Assembly (NCBI GenBank): GCA_904419835.1
Contig: CAJFTA010000001.1
Span: 24,269-88,268 of the forward strand
Reading direction: 5' to 3'
DNA: 64,000 bases
From: an uncultured Pseudoflavonifractor sp.
GTDB taxonomy: Bacteria; Bacillota; Clostridia; Oscillospirales; Oscillospiraceae
The notes below the pieces were generated by a model. That model had not been told where the DNA came from. It ran no database searches and worked only from the letters and a program-made list of their open reading frames with translations. Positions 8,148 through 16,738 of the stretch are shown in pieces. The position numbers and the translations under genes were made by a program. Within the stretch, counting starts at the first letter, position 1. The number at the start of each line of letters is the position of its first letter.

Positions 8148-8906
8148 ATGCACCTGACAACCCAGGGGATTGTCCTGCGGGAGGTCAATTATAAGGAATC
8201 GGATAAAATCCTCACCGTCCTCACCCGGGACCTGGGGAAGCTGACGGTAAAGGCCCGGGCCTGCCGGCGGAAGAACAGCCCGCTCTCCGCAGCGGCCCAG
8301 CTGCTGGTGTACTCGGAGCTGACCCTGTTTGAGTACCGGGACTACTGGTCCATGGACCAGGGGGACTCCCTGGAGCAGTTCTGGGGGGTGCGGCGGGACG
8401 TGGAGAAGCTGGCCCTGGGCTCCTACTTCGCCGAGGTGATGGAGGCGGTGGCCGAGGAGGGGAGGGCGGACCCGGCCCTCCTGTCCCTGATTCTCAACTC
8501 TCTCTACGCCCTGGACAAGCTCAGCAAGCCCCTGCCCCTGGTGAAGGCGGCCTACGAGCTCAAGCTGCTGTCCCTGGCGGGGTACGAGCCCATGCTGGAC
8601 GCCTGCGCGGTGTGCGGCGCGCCCGAGCCGGAGGAGCCCCGGCTCCACCTGCGGGAGGGCGTGCTCCACTGCGCCCGCTGCCGGGGCGGCGTGGGGGACG
8701 GGGTGTCCATGCCCCTGGACGGCCCCGCCCTGGCCGCCATGCGCCACGTGGTGATGGGCGACCCCAAGCGGCTCTTCTCCTTCCGGCTGGATGTCCCCTC
8801 CCAGAAGAAGATGAGCGACGTGTGCGAGGCCTTTCTCCTCACCCAGCTGGAGCGGGGCTTCGGCACCCTGGACTTCTGCAAGCAGCTCTCCGCCCTTCAG
8901 CCGTGA
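8148..8906 (+). CDS. recO: DNA repair protein RecO
   Basis: About 252 residues: N-terminal OB fold (TTQGIVLREVNYKESDKILTVLT), helical middle, and a zinc site of four cysteines (CAVC at about 153 and CARC about 20 residues later). RecO loads RecA onto SSB-coated DNA with RecR in gap and break repair. ATG 8148 is preferred on homology grounds with GGTGA upstream; an in-frame GTG at 8136 would add four residues. It is the last gene of the conserved block. Confidence 0.93.
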   Translation: MHLTTQGIVLREVNYKESDKILTVLTRDLGKLTVKARACRRKNSPLSAAAQLLVYSELTLFEYRDYWSMDQGDSLEQFWGVRRDVEKLALGSYFAEVMEAVAEEGRADPALLSLILNSLYALDKLSKPLPLVKAAYELKLLSLAGYEPMLDACAVCGAPEPEEPRLHLREGVLHCARCRGGVGDGVSMPLDGPALAAMRHVVMGDPKRLFSFRLDVPSQKKMSDVCEAFLLTQLERGFGTLDFCKQLSALQP

Positions 8907-9012
8907 GAGGACGCTTCCGCTGCGCCCTGAGACAGTATGTCCGGGCCCGGCGGCTTTACAGGCCGCCGAACAGCGGGCGATTAATGAAGCTGCCCCAGAA
9001 GAGAGCAATCGC

Positions 9013-9053
9013 GCGGGCCGGGAAGCCTTCAGACAGGCTCCCGGCCCGTTTTG
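9013..9053 (+). terminator. Terminator after recO
   Basis: GCGGGCCGGGAAGCC pairs with GGCTCCCGGCCCG around a short loop, followed by TTTT. It ends the era-recO transcription unit. Confidence 0.75.
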
Positions 9054-9081
9054 CATGGAGAAGTCCGGAGGCCGTTTGCAT

Positions 9082-9110
9082 TTGACCTTTGGAGAAATCT
9101 CCATGATAAA
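9082..9110 (+). promoter_or_regulatory. Promoter with palindrome in spacer, upstream of the two-component genes
   Basis: TTGACC (9082-9087), a 17-base spacer and GATAAA (9105-9110). The spacer contains GGAGAAATCTCC (9091-9102), a 5-bp inverted repeat. The word CTCCAT (9099-9104) and its complement ATGGAG (9055-9060) also occur as a direct repeat upstream of the ABC genes at 11950-11966, suggesting a shared operator. Confidence 0.45.
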
Positions 9111-9148
9111 TTCACAATTCCATGTTACACTGGGGCAGGTGATAACAG

Positions 9149-9814
9149 ATGAAACACATTCTGATTGTGGAAGACGAGCCGGACATCCAGGAGCTGCTCC
9201 GGGCCTATCTGGAGGACGCCGGATATGGGACCGCTGCGGCTGGGGACGGGGTGGAGGCCATGGCCCTGTTCGGCGCACAGCCCTTTGACTTGGTTTTGCT
9301 GGATCTGATGCTCCCTAAAATCGACGGCTTCGGCGTCTGCGAGCTGATCCGCCGGCAGTCCCAGGTACCCATTCTCATGCTTACCGCCCTGGAGGGAGAG
9401 GAGCAGCAGCTCCGGGGCTTCGGCATGGACATCGACGACTATGTGACCAAGCCATTTTCCATGCCGGTGCTGCTGGAGAAGATTCGGGTTATTCTCCGCC
9501 GCCGGGGAAGCGCAGAAGAGGATAATCACCTTCAGTACAGGGACCTGTCCCTGAATCTGGACGCCCGTGAGGCCCTGCTGGAGGGGCGCCGCCTGGAGCT
9601 GACGGCGCGGGAGTTTGATCTGCTCCACACCTTCCTGGCCGCTCCGGGCAGAGTATTCACCCGCGAAATGCTGCTGGCAAAACTGTGGGGCTACGATTTT
9701 TACGGGGACGAGCGGGTGGTGGACAGCCATATCAAGAATCTCCGCCGCAAACTGGGGCGGGACTACATTGAGACCGTAAGGGGGGTGGGCTACCGTGCTG
9801 CCAAAGTGGGTTGA
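9149..9814 (+). CDS. OmpR-family response regulator
   Basis: 221 residues. The receiver domain has acidic pocket EDE at the N terminus, phosphoacceptor Asp in VLLDLMLPKIDG (about 52), Thr in LMLTALEG and Lys in TKPFSMP (about 101). The C-terminal winged-helix DNA-binding domain carries LTAREFDLLHTF and RVVDSHIKNLRRKLG. It overlaps the downstream kinase by 20 bases, so the pair is a two-component system. The likely target is itself and the ABC exporter about 2.2 kb downstream (shared CTCCAT motif); that link is inference. Confidence 0.93.
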   Translation: MKHILIVEDEPDIQELLRAYLEDAGYGTAAAGDGVEAMALFGAQPFDLVLLDLMLPKIDGFGVCELIRRQSQVPILMLTALEGEEQQLRGFGMDIDDYVTKPFSMPVLLEKIRVILRRRGSAEEDNHLQYRDLSLNLDAREALLEGRRLELTAREFDLLHTFLAAPGRVFTREMLLAKLWGYDFYGDERVVDSHIKNLRRKLGRDYIETVRGVGYRAAKVG

Positions 9815-11276
9815 TGAGAGCCTGACCGCCCGCATCTTTCTCATTACCGCCGGCATTCTGCTCTTTGCCGGGGCCGTCACTTTCGGCTTTATCGCCTGGG
9901 CCACCCCCAGCACCTACACCGCCGTAGTAAATGACGATCTTACCGCTCAAGTGGATGTCCTGATGGAGAAACTGGCGGATAGTACGCCGACAGAATGTGG
10001 GGAGCTTCTGGATGAGTTCGTGCTCTCCTCCGGGGCCAACGCCATGCTGGTGGGGCCGGACGGACGGCTGGTGGACACTGGGGCAAAGCTGACGGTTCAG
10101 GCTGTGTACGGGGAGCAGAATATAGTTGTCGCCGCGTCTGAAGGGGACGCTGTGGTCAGCTACGGGACGGCGGTTGGGCCGACAGAGGACGCCACGACCA
10201 TCACCATGTCGGAGCAGGCCACCATTGCCGCCGAGGTGCGCTTTTCCGGTGGGGAAGAGAGCTATACCCTCTATGTCACACCCCGGATTAGGGCGGAAAA
10301 CCTGGCCGTGCGGGCGCTGGCGCAGATGGCGCCCTGGCTGGTGCTGGTGCTGCTGGCCTTTTCCCTGCTGTGCGCGTTCTTCTACTCTCGGTACATCACC
10401 CGGCCCATCGTGCGCATGAGCGGCATTGCCGGGAAGATGGCGGAGCTGGATTTCCATTGGGAATGCGGGGAAAAGCGTCGGGACGAGATTGGCAAACTGG
10501 GCCGCAGCTTGGACAAATTGGCCCAGAGGTTGGATGCAGCCCTCACGGATCTGGAGAGCGCTAACCAAGCCCTTCGGGGAGAGGTAGAGCAGGAGCGGGA
10601 ACTGGACCGCCAGCGGATGGCATTTTTCAACGCCGCTTCCCATGAACTGAAAACTCCGGTGACCATCCTGAAGGGACAGCTGTCCGGTATGTTGGAGGGC
10701 GTGGGCATCTACCAGGACCGGGACAAATACCTGCTGCGCTCCCTCCAGGTGACGGGACGGATGGAGAATCTGGTGCGGGAGATGCTGGCCATCTCCCGGA
10801 TGGAAACGGGGTCTGTGGCTGTCAAGCAGGAGAGCGTGGATTTGTCCGCGCTTATTGAGCGGCAGCTGACGCTGGATGCCGGATTGCTGGAGCAGCGGGA
10901 CCAGCGGCTGGTGTCCACGCTGATGCCGGGAGTCACCGTCACCGGCGACCCGTCTCTCCTCGGCAAGGCCGTGGGGAACCTGCTCTCCAACGCAGCCCTC
11001 TACTCTCCCGATGGCGCCGAGATCCGTGTGTGGTGTGGGATGCGGGAGGGCCGCCCGGTTCTGACGGTGGAGAACACCGGGGCTCATATCAGCGAGGAGG
11101 CCCTGCCCCATCTCTTTGAGGCATTTTACAGGGAGGAGGGCTCCCGAAACCGGGCCACCGGCGGCAGCGGCCTGGGGCTTTACCTTGTGAAAATGATTCT
11201 GGACCGGCATGGGGCGGAATGTACCATTGAGAATACGAAGGACGGCGTGCGGGCTGCGGTGCATTTTATAGATTGA
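9795..11276 (+). CDS. Sensor histidine kinase
   Basis: 493 residues. Transmembrane 1 at about 12-33, an extracellular sensor region of about 140 residues with no recognised fold, transmembrane 2 at about 174-193, HAMP, HisKA with NAASHELKTPV (His about 281), and an HATPase domain with N-box NLLSNAALYSP and GGSGLGLYLVKMI. GTG 9795 lies inside the regulator gene. The stimulus is unknown. With an ABC exporter nearby, a cell-envelope stress signal is a reasonable guess. Confidence 0.92.
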   Translation: MLPKWVDESLTARIFLITAGILLFAGAVTFGFIAWATPSTYTAVVNDDLTAQVDVLMEKLADSTPTECGELLDEFVLSSGANAMLVGPDGRLVDTGAKLTVQAVYGEQNIVVAASEGDAVVSYGTAVGPTEDATTITMSEQATIAAEVRFSGGEESYTLYVTPRIRAENLAVRALAQMAPWLVLVLLAFSLLCAFFYSRYITRPIVRMSGIAGKMAELDFHWECGEKRRDEIGKLGRSLDKLAQRLDAALTDLESANQALRGEVEQERELDRQRMAFFNAASHELKTPVTILKGQLSGMLEGVGIYQDRDKYLLRSLQVTGRMENLVREMLAISRMETGSVAVKQESVDLSALIERQLTLDAGLLEQRDQRLVSTLMPGVTVTGDPSLLGKAVGNLLSNAALYSPDGAEIRVWCGMREGRPVLTVENTGAHISEEALPHLFEAFYREEGSRNRATGGSGLGLYLVKMILDRHGAECTIENTKDGVRAAVHFID

Positions 11277-11285
11277 CCCTGCCGA

Positions 11286-11315
11286 TTGATCTTTGCAGAG
11301 AGGATATGGTATAAT
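11286..11315 (+). promoter_or_regulatory. Promoter for the GNAT gene
   Basis: TTGATC (11286-11291), an 18-base spacer and a perfect TATAAT (11310-11315), 50 bases before the start codon. Confidence 0.6.
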
Positions 11316-11365
11316 CTGGCCGTCAGAAAGATATAAAAGGAACAGTGCGCGGCGGAAGGGATAAG

Positions 11366-11806
11366 ATGGATATACAAGAAATAACGATTGAGCAAATAGA
11401 AGATGTCAAAAGGCTGATGCTTGCTGTTTTTTCAGGCGAACCCTGGAATGATGTATGGGAAGAAGACCAGCTGCATGCGTATATTACCCAGCTGATGGGG
11501 GAGCATCATTCTCTGTCTTATGGGATCTATCTCCATGGGAGTTTAATTGGTGTTTCACTGGGAAGAATGAAAAGCTGGTGTGAGGGAACGGAGTACTGGA
11601 TCGAAGAGTTCGGCATCCTTCCCCAAATGCAGCGAAACGGAATCGGATCACGATTTATGCGGGAAATCGAAAAGGCGTTAATAAAAAGGGGCATCACACA
11701 TATCGTCCTGCTTACGGAAAGAGACGTGCCGGCATATGGTTTCTATCAAAGAAACGGGTTTGAAGAAAAGAAGGAATATGTGTTCTTTGCAAAGCCTCTC
11801 AATTAG
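11366..11806 (+). CDS. GNAT-family N-acetyltransferase
   Basis: 146 residues of the acetyl-CoA-dependent GNAT fold. The acetyl-CoA loop is seen as LPQMQRNGIGSRFM (motif A, Q/R-x2-G-x-G) and the C-terminal motif B as VPAYGFYQRNGFEE. Substrate unknown. ATG 11366 follows GAAGGG; the upstream in-frame GTG at 11345 has no ribosome site. The gene is visibly more AT-rich than its neighbours and has its own promoter and terminator, so it may be acquired. Confidence 0.85.
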   Translation: MDIQEITIEQIEDVKRLMLAVFSGEPWNDVWEEDQLHAYITQLMGEHHSLSYGIYLHGSLIGVSLGRMKSWCEGTEYWIEEFGILPQMQRNGIGSRFMREIEKALIKRGITHIVLLTERDVPAYGFYQRNGFEEKKEYVFFAKPLN

Positions 11807-11864
11807 GAGCATTCTCTAAAAATAACTGGTTTAGAAGTGACAAAATCCCATCGGCAGACAAATA

Positions 11865-11901
11865 GGGGCCGGCGAATCCAGAAAGGATCCGCCGGCCCTT
11901 T
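11865..11901 (+). terminator. Terminator after the GNAT gene
   Basis: GGGCCGGCG pairs with CGCCGGCCC around a GGATCC-containing centre, followed by TTTT. Confidence 0.75.
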
Positions 11902-11949
11902 TGATATCTTGCCTTCGCAGCGCCAGCCTCCACACAAATCACATATTTC

Positions 11950-11966
11950 CTCCATCTTCCCTCCAT
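11950..11966 (+). promoter_or_regulatory. Direct repeat CTCCAT-N5-CTCCAT, possible response-regulator site
   Basis: Two copies of CTCCAT with an 11-base period, the usual spacing of OmpR-family half sites, lie 50 bases upstream of the ABC ATPase gene. The same word occurs in the promoter of the response regulator at 9099-9104. Confidence 0.35.
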
Positions 11967-12015
11967 ATTGCCCTGGTATCCTTGTTCCATCCTAAGCAGA
12001 AAGGAATCAGACAAT

Positions 12016-12876
12016 ATGGAACTCAAGATCCAAAACGTCAGTATGACCTATCCCAGCGGAAAAGAGGCGCTGAAGGGGCTGAACCTGGACCTGAAATCCC
12101 CCAGTCTCATCGGCCTGCTGGGCCCCAACGGGGCGGGCAAATCCACCCTGATGAAACTACTGGTGGCAGCCCTGATGCCCACGGAGGGGAGCATTCTGGT
12201 GGACGGGGCGCCTCTGAACAAGGTTGAGGGGAAACTGAAGGCCAGCCTCGGCTACCTGCCCCAGGACTTCGGCCTCTTTGATGAGCTGACCGTCACCCAG
12301 TTTCTGGACTACATGGCCGCCCTCAAGGGCCTGCGCAGCCCGCAGGCGGCAATCCGGGATGTGATCCGGGCGGTCAATCTGGAGGAGAAGGCCAAGGCCA
12401 AGATCCGCACCCTCTCCGGCGGCCAGCGGCAGCGGGTGGGCATCGCCCAGGCGCTGTTGGGGGACCCACCCTTCCTGATCTTTGACGAGCCCACAGTGGG
12501 CCTGGATCCGGAGGAGCGCATCCACTTCCGCAACCTGTTCTCCCGCACCGCCCAAGAGCGGCTGGTGCTGCTCAGCACCCATATCATTGAGGATGTGCAG
12601 TCGGTGTGCGACCGGATCGTGGTCATCCACCACGGGCAGATCCGGTTCACCGGCACGCCGGAGCAGCTGATTACATCTGCCGCCGGCCATGTGGGTGCCT
12701 TTTGGGAGAAGGACGAGAAACAGGAGCAGGGGCTCCACATCACCGCCCGGGTGAATACCAGTCAGGGCGTCCGATGCCGGGCGGTGGCGGACAAACTGCC
12801 GCCCTATGCCCAGGCGGAGGAGCCTACGCTGGAAGACGCCTACCTCTATCTCATCTCCCGGGAGGCAGTGCAATGA
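12016..12876 (+). CDS. ABC transporter ATP-binding protein
   Basis: 286 residues with all ABC motifs: Walker A GPNGAGKST (about 37), Q-loop YLPQDFGLF, signature LSGGQRQR (about 132), Walker B LIFDEPTVGLD (about 155) and switch His in LLSTHIIED. The type (CcmA-like, C-terminal extension) is that of ABC-2 exporters. It overlaps the next gene as ATGA at 12873, so the ATPase and permease-peptidase are made together. ATG 12016 follows AAAGGA. Confidence 0.92.
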   Translation: MELKIQNVSMTYPSGKEALKGLNLDLKSPSLIGLLGPNGAGKSTLMKLLVAALMPTEGSILVDGAPLNKVEGKLKASLGYLPQDFGLFDELTVTQFLDYMAALKGLRSPQAAIRDVIRAVNLEEKAKAKIRTLSGGQRQRVGIAQALLGDPPFLIFDEPTVGLDPEERIHFRNLFSRTAQERLVLLSTHIIEDVQSVCDRIVVIHHGQIRFTGTPEQLITSAAGHVGAFWEKDEKQEQGLHITARVNTSQGVRCRAVADKLPPYAQAEEPTLEDAYLYLISREAVQ

Positions 12877-15056
12877 GGATGTTGCGGCTCTTTCCACTGG
12901 AACTGAGACGGCTGCTTCAGAGCCGTCTGACCTGGCTGACCATGGCGCTGACGGGCCTTTCCCCGGTGTTGGGGCTGGTGCTCTACAAGCCCGCCACATC
13001 CACCACCATGCTCTCCATGTATCTAGCCAATCCCGCCATTACAGGGGGCGTGGCCGGCGCCATCCTCTTCGGCCTGCTGGCTATCTTTGAGCTGGACCGG
13101 GCCTGCCGCAGCCGGGTGGACATCCTTACCGACGCAGTGGTGTCCCCCCTGACCACGGCGCTGACGCGCCTGCTGGCCCTGCTGACCGCCGCGGTGCTGA
13201 CCGCAGCCCTCACCATGCTGGTATGGCTCCCCATCAGTGCGGGGCTCATTGGCTCCGTCTTCAACGGCATGAACTATGCACTGGCCTATCTGCTGTTTCT
13301 GGGGCTGGCCCTGCCCCTGGGCATCCTGGCGGCGGCTGCCGCTTACCAGTTCACCCGCCGGGCGGATCTGTCCATTGTCCTGTTTATCGCCTTCTGCGCA
13401 TTGAGCCTCACTGTCTGGGCGTACGACTGGCAGCTGTGCTGGCTGAACCCCTGCGTGTGGGCCCTGTCCGACGACTTCTCCAACTTCCGCGTCTTCCGGT
13501 CTGTGGCCTGGATGCGTCTCACCTGGCTCTCGGCCCTGGCCGGAGTGTGGACGGTCTCCTATCTCTGCATCCGGCAGTACGGAAAGGGGCTCTTCGGCTC
13601 TCTGGCCCGGAGCGTCCGGCGGATCTACCGCCCGGCCGTCGCACTGGTCCTGCTGGCCTGCTCCGGCACCGCCTACGCCGCCCAGCCCTTCATCGACCAG
13701 AGCAACCCGGACCTGACGGTCATGTCCTTCTATGAGATCCCTTACGCCGAAGGCGTCACCTTCCTCAGCCGCAGCGCCCAGGTGTTCCCGGATGCTGCTG
13801 CGGGCACGGTGACGGGCCGGGCATCCTACCAGTTCCAGAACACTTCCGGCCAGGAGCAGAGCATCTCCTTCGGCATCAACCCGGGCTACACCATCTCCAA
13901 TATCCAGGCCAACGGCGCGGACGTGCCCTTCACGGTGAGCGACTACCAGGAGTACAATGAGGCCCTGCTGGAAGTCACCATCCCAGCCGAGGAAGAGGTG
14001 GAGCTGACCATGGAGTACAGCGGGTTCCCCCAGGAGAGCCTGCCTACCATGCAGGGCGGCAAGGAGCTGAGCGGTGAATACCTCTGCCTGGAGAACTCGG
14101 CCCTCTCACCCCGGGTGATGAATGTCATGCCCGGAGAGGCGGGCTATCCCGCTGAGATCGAGATCACCCTGCCCGCCTCCATGATCGCCATTCCCTTCGG
14201 TTCCAGCGAGGCGGAGGTGATAGCAGAGAATGAGGACGGTACCAGAACATGGCGGTACGAACACAACGGCGCCGGCGGGATCCTCTACGCCGGGGACTAT
14301 ATCCGGGAGGATATTGAAGCTGGCGGCATGACCATAGAGTTCTATTACGGCCGCAAGCACCAGGCCGTCATGGAGGCCGCCGGGGCGGCGGACGCGGTAA
14401 AGGCAGTGGTGGACTACTGCACCGAACACTATGGAACCCTGTCTTTCGGCACCGGCGAAACCCTGAAACTGATTCAGAGCCGGGTGGCCGGCGGCGGCTA
14501 CGCCACCACCGGGGCCAGCCTGCTGGACGAGGCGGACTTCACCGCCGCCAATCTGGGCAGTGAGGAGAAGGGCGGCGGCGCCGGCGAGGTGATGATCCAC
14601 GAACTGGTTCACCAGTGGTGGGGTCTGGGCAACATGTTTGACACATCTGATTCCACCAGCCCCTGGTCCGCCGAGGGCCTGACGGTCTACACCACCTACC
14701 GCATCGTCAAGGAGCTGTACGGCGAGGCCTACGCCCGGGAGCACTATGTGGATCAGTGGCAGCAGGCGGTGGACGACTACTACCTGGACTTCTATGTCCG
14801 TCATCCTGAGTATCTGGAGATGCTGCCGGAAAACGAGCAGCTGGCCATTTCCAACAGCCTGTCCCAGGTGCGGCAGTATCATGAGATGCCGCTGAAAATC
14901 CTGAAGGCGGAACAGTTGGTGGGCGGCGAGGAGGCCATGGATCAGATTCTCCACGACCTGTTCAACCGAGAGCTGGATCCCATGTATCCCTATCTGACCT
15001 ACCAAGAATTTTTGGATGCCTGCGGGCTGATAGAGGAGGATTTGAACCTTGGGTAA
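12873..15056 (+). CDS. ABC-2 permease fused to M1-type metallopeptidase domain
   Basis: 727 residues. The first about 265 residues hold six or so membrane segments of an ABC-2 permease (from RLFPLELRRLLQSRLTW). A further hydrophobic stretch (about residue 255-270, ending in TAYAA) leads into an exposed region with a beta-sandwich part and a gluzincin domain containing HELVHQWWG (about 575), the HExxH zinc motif, with the third ligand probably the Glu of SAEGLTVY. The spacing between the second His and this Glu is 20 residues rather than the classical 18, and no GAMEN substrate motif is seen (GGGYATTG stands near its place). Permease-M1 fusions are known in several phyla, but their substrates are not. 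The peptidase may process an exported peptide. Confidence 0.85.
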   Translation: MRMLRLFPLELRRLLQSRLTWLTMALTGLSPVLGLVLYKPATSTTMLSMYLANPAITGGVAGAILFGLLAIFELDRACRSRVDILTDAVVSPLTTALTRLLALLTAAVLTAALTMLVWLPISAGLIGSVFNGMNYALAYLLFLGLALPLGILAAAAAYQFTRRADLSIVLFIAFCALSLTVWAYDWQLCWLNPCVWALSDDFSNFRVFRSVAWMRLTWLSALAGVWTVSYLCIRQYGKGLFGSLARSVRRIYRPAVALVLLACSGTAYAAQPFIDQSNPDLTVMSFYEIPYAEGVTFLSRSAQVFPDAAAGTVTGRASYQFQNTSGQEQSISFGINPGYTISNIQANGADVPFTVSDYQEYNEALLEVTIPAEEEVELTMEYSGFPQESLPTMQGGKELSGEYLCLENSALSPRVMNVMPGEAGYPAEIEITLPASMIAIPFGSSEAEVIAENEDGTRTWRYEHNGAGGILYAGDYIREDIEAGGMTIEFYYGRKHQAVMEAAGAADAVKAVVDYCTEHYGTLSFGTGETLKLIQSRVAGGGYATTGASLLDEADFTAANLGSEEKGGGAGEVMIHELVHQWWGLGNMFDTSDSTSPWSAEGLTVYTTYRIVKELYGEAYAREHYVDQWQQAVDDYYLDFYVRHPEYLEMLPENEQLAISNSLSQVRQYHEMPLKILKAEQLVGGEEAMDQILHDLFNRELDPMYPYLTYQEFLDACGLIEEDLNLG

Positions 15057-15768
15057 GATTTTTCGATACGAGTGCCGCAGGCTGCTGTGGAACAAGTTTT
15101 TTATCGGATTGGCCGCAGTGCTGCTCCTCTACGGGGCGTTTGTGCTGCATGTCGTGACCATTCTGGGGGTGTCCCACACCGCGCCCTTCTCCCCCTGGAG
15201 TTTTGGGGATTTCCTCTCCCGGATGATACCCCTGCTGTGGATCGGGATGCTGTTCTTTTTGACCTTCTATACTTCGCCCAAGGCCCGGCGGGCGGCGATC
15301 CTCATGGACGCTGCGCCGATGCCCACCGAGCAGTACGCTTTGGCCCGGTGCGCCGCGGCCCTGACGGGGGGCGTACTGCTGACCCTGCTGTGCATGGCGG
15401 AGGCGGCGGTGTTCTACGGCCGCATGTTTAACTGGTACAGCTGGGGGAGCCTGCTGCTCCCGGCCCTGGTGACCCTTCTGCCGGCCCTGGTATTCGCGCT
15501 GGGGAGCGGCTGGCTGGCAGGCCAAATCCGGCCCTGGCTGGTGTATGTGTGGATGGCGGTGCCCTTCCTGCTGGCGGCCCTGCCGCTGCCCGAGGCTCTG
15601 GGGCTGTGGAATGGCAGTTTCTTCACCGCTTATCCCCTGACCCTGGAGACGCTGGACCCGGCCTTCTCACTGCCGGGGGCGGCGGCCGCAACTCAGGTTG
15701 TCCTGTTGGCGGCGGGGGCGGCGCTGCTGACGGCGGGGGTAAGTAATCGCTGGAAGTTGAAGCGCTGA
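15049..15768 (+). CDS. ABC exporter membrane subunit
   Basis: A 239-residue hydrophobic protein with about six membrane segments and a short cytoplasmic N terminus (GKIFRYECRRLLWNKFF) resembling that of the preceding permease. The TTG start at 15049 overlaps the previous gene by 8 bases and has an ideal GAGGAGG 9 bases upstream, so TTG is probably genuine. It completes the ATPase/permease-peptidase/permease exporter. No specific subfamily recognised. Confidence 0.8.
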   Translation: MGKIFRYECRRLLWNKFFIGLAAVLLLYGAFVLHVVTILGVSHTAPFSPWSFGDFLSRMIPLLWIGMLFFLTFYTSPKARRAAILMDAAPMPTEQYALARCAAALTGGVLLTLLCMAEAAVFYGRMFNWYSWGSLLLPALVTLLPALVFALGSGWLAGQIRPWLVYVWMAVPFLLAALPLPEALGLWNGSFFTAYPLTLETLDPAFSLPGAAAATQVVLLAAGAALLTAGVSNRWKLKR

Positions 15769-15802
15769 ACTACATTTTTTGTTATGAAAAAACATAGAAT
15801 TT

Positions 15803-15985
15803 AGGATGCGCCATTTCCCCGCCCCTTCGGGGCAGCCGGAAATGATGTGCAAAAACTTCATGCGCCGATGCGTTTGCCTCTGATCGTGGTGCGCCAATGG
15901 CGCATGAAGTTTCATGGCTTGAGTGGGCCTCTGGCGGAAGCCGGAAGCCCACTCAGGCTGCCGAAAAAGTCCAGGGACTTTTTAC
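15803..15985. repeat. Cluster of palindromes after the ABC operon (element E5)
   Basis: Four hairpins in a row: CATTTCC...GGAAATG (15812-15844) enclosing GCCCCTTCGGGGC; an 11-bp pair CTTCATGCGCC/GGCGCATGAAG (15856-15866 and 15899-15909); a pair about GAGTGGGC/GCCCACTC (15921-15954); and AAAAAGTCC/GGACTTTTT (15964-15983). The last repeats the leading hairpin of the element at 54000. It lies between convergent genes and may also serve as their terminator. No coding potential. Confidence 0.65.
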
Positions 15986-16004
15986 CTGTATGTATAGCGG
16001 GCCG

Positions 16005-16538
16005 TCATGTTGCATTGCGTTTCCTCCATACAAGATTCACGAGTTTGGAACCAATCCAGCCAGCCATAATCCCGATTACAACGCCGGCCAAGATGTCAGA
16101 GGGATAGTGGACATACAGATAGAGCCGGGAGAACGCAATTAAGACAGCCAGAATCAGAAGCGGTATCCAGAGCCTGCTTCTACTTGCATAAAAAGCGGAA
16201 ACGGCGGCGAAAGATGCGCCGGTGTGACCGGATGGGAATGAGAAATCATCTGGCCGGGCGATGAGAAGCTGGACAGCCGTATTCACATCACAGGGACGAA
16301 TGCGCGCAACCAGAGGCTTCAGAACCAGATTACAGCAGATGACCTCCAGCACAAGGCCGGTCATCACGGCCACCCCGACCTTTCGGTACTTTGGCATTAT
16401 AATGAGGATACCGGCGAGAATGATCCAGATCAAGCCACTGTTACCCAGTGTGGTGATGGCCGGCATCAGCAGGTCCATGATGGGATTTCGCAGATTTACC
16501 TGTATCCAATCCAGAATGGCAAATTCAAAAGAGAGCAC
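16005..16538 (-). CDS. PAP2-family membrane phosphatase
   Basis: 177 residues with about five membrane segments and the full acid-phosphatase signature: KPLVARIRP (K-x6-RP), PSGHTGAS, and SRLYLYVHYPSD (SR-x5-H-x3-D). Members dephosphorylate lipid pyrophosphates or phosphatidic acid at the membrane; undecaprenyl-pyrophosphate recycling is one possibility. The GTG start lies two bases after the stop of the upstream small gene, so translation is probably coupled. Confidence 0.9.
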   Translation of the reverse strand: MLSFEFAILDWIQVNLRNPIMDLLMPAITTLGNSGLIWIILAGILIIMPKYRKVGVAVMTGLVLEVICCNLVLKPLVARIRPCDVNTAVQLLIARPDDFSFPSGHTGASFAAVSAFYASRSRLWIPLLILAVLIAFSRLYLYVHYPSDILAGVVIGIMAGWIGSKLVNLVWRKRNAT

Positions 16539-16540
16539 AG

Positions 16541-16738
16541 TTATCGCCTGGTTTCATTGGTGGTTTCTGAATCTTCCGTAGATTTCAGGGACGATCCGCA
16601 GCGGCTGCAGTATTGATCGCCTGGGCTGCAGTCTGTACCACCCAGCAGAACCACGCAGATGGAGAGAATGGTCAGGCGTTTGGCCAGCTTTCCGCCAAAG
16701 CTTTTACATGGGTCTTTTGATTCTACGATATTGTCCAT
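16541..16738 (-). CDS. Small zinc-ribbon membrane protein
   Basis: 65 residues: a basic N terminus, one hydrophobic segment (LTILSICVVLLGG, about 23-35), then CSPGDQYCSRCGSSL, a short Cys-rich ribbon-like knuckle, and a polar tail. GGAGG sits 7 bases before the ATG at 16738, and the stop is two bases before the PAP2 start. This context is stronger evidence than the sequence, which I do not recognise. Both genes are more AT-rich than the window average. Confidence 0.6.
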   Translation of the reverse strand: MDNIVESKDPCKSFGGKLAKRLTILSICVVLLGGTDCSPGDQYCSRCGSSLKSTEDSETTNETRR

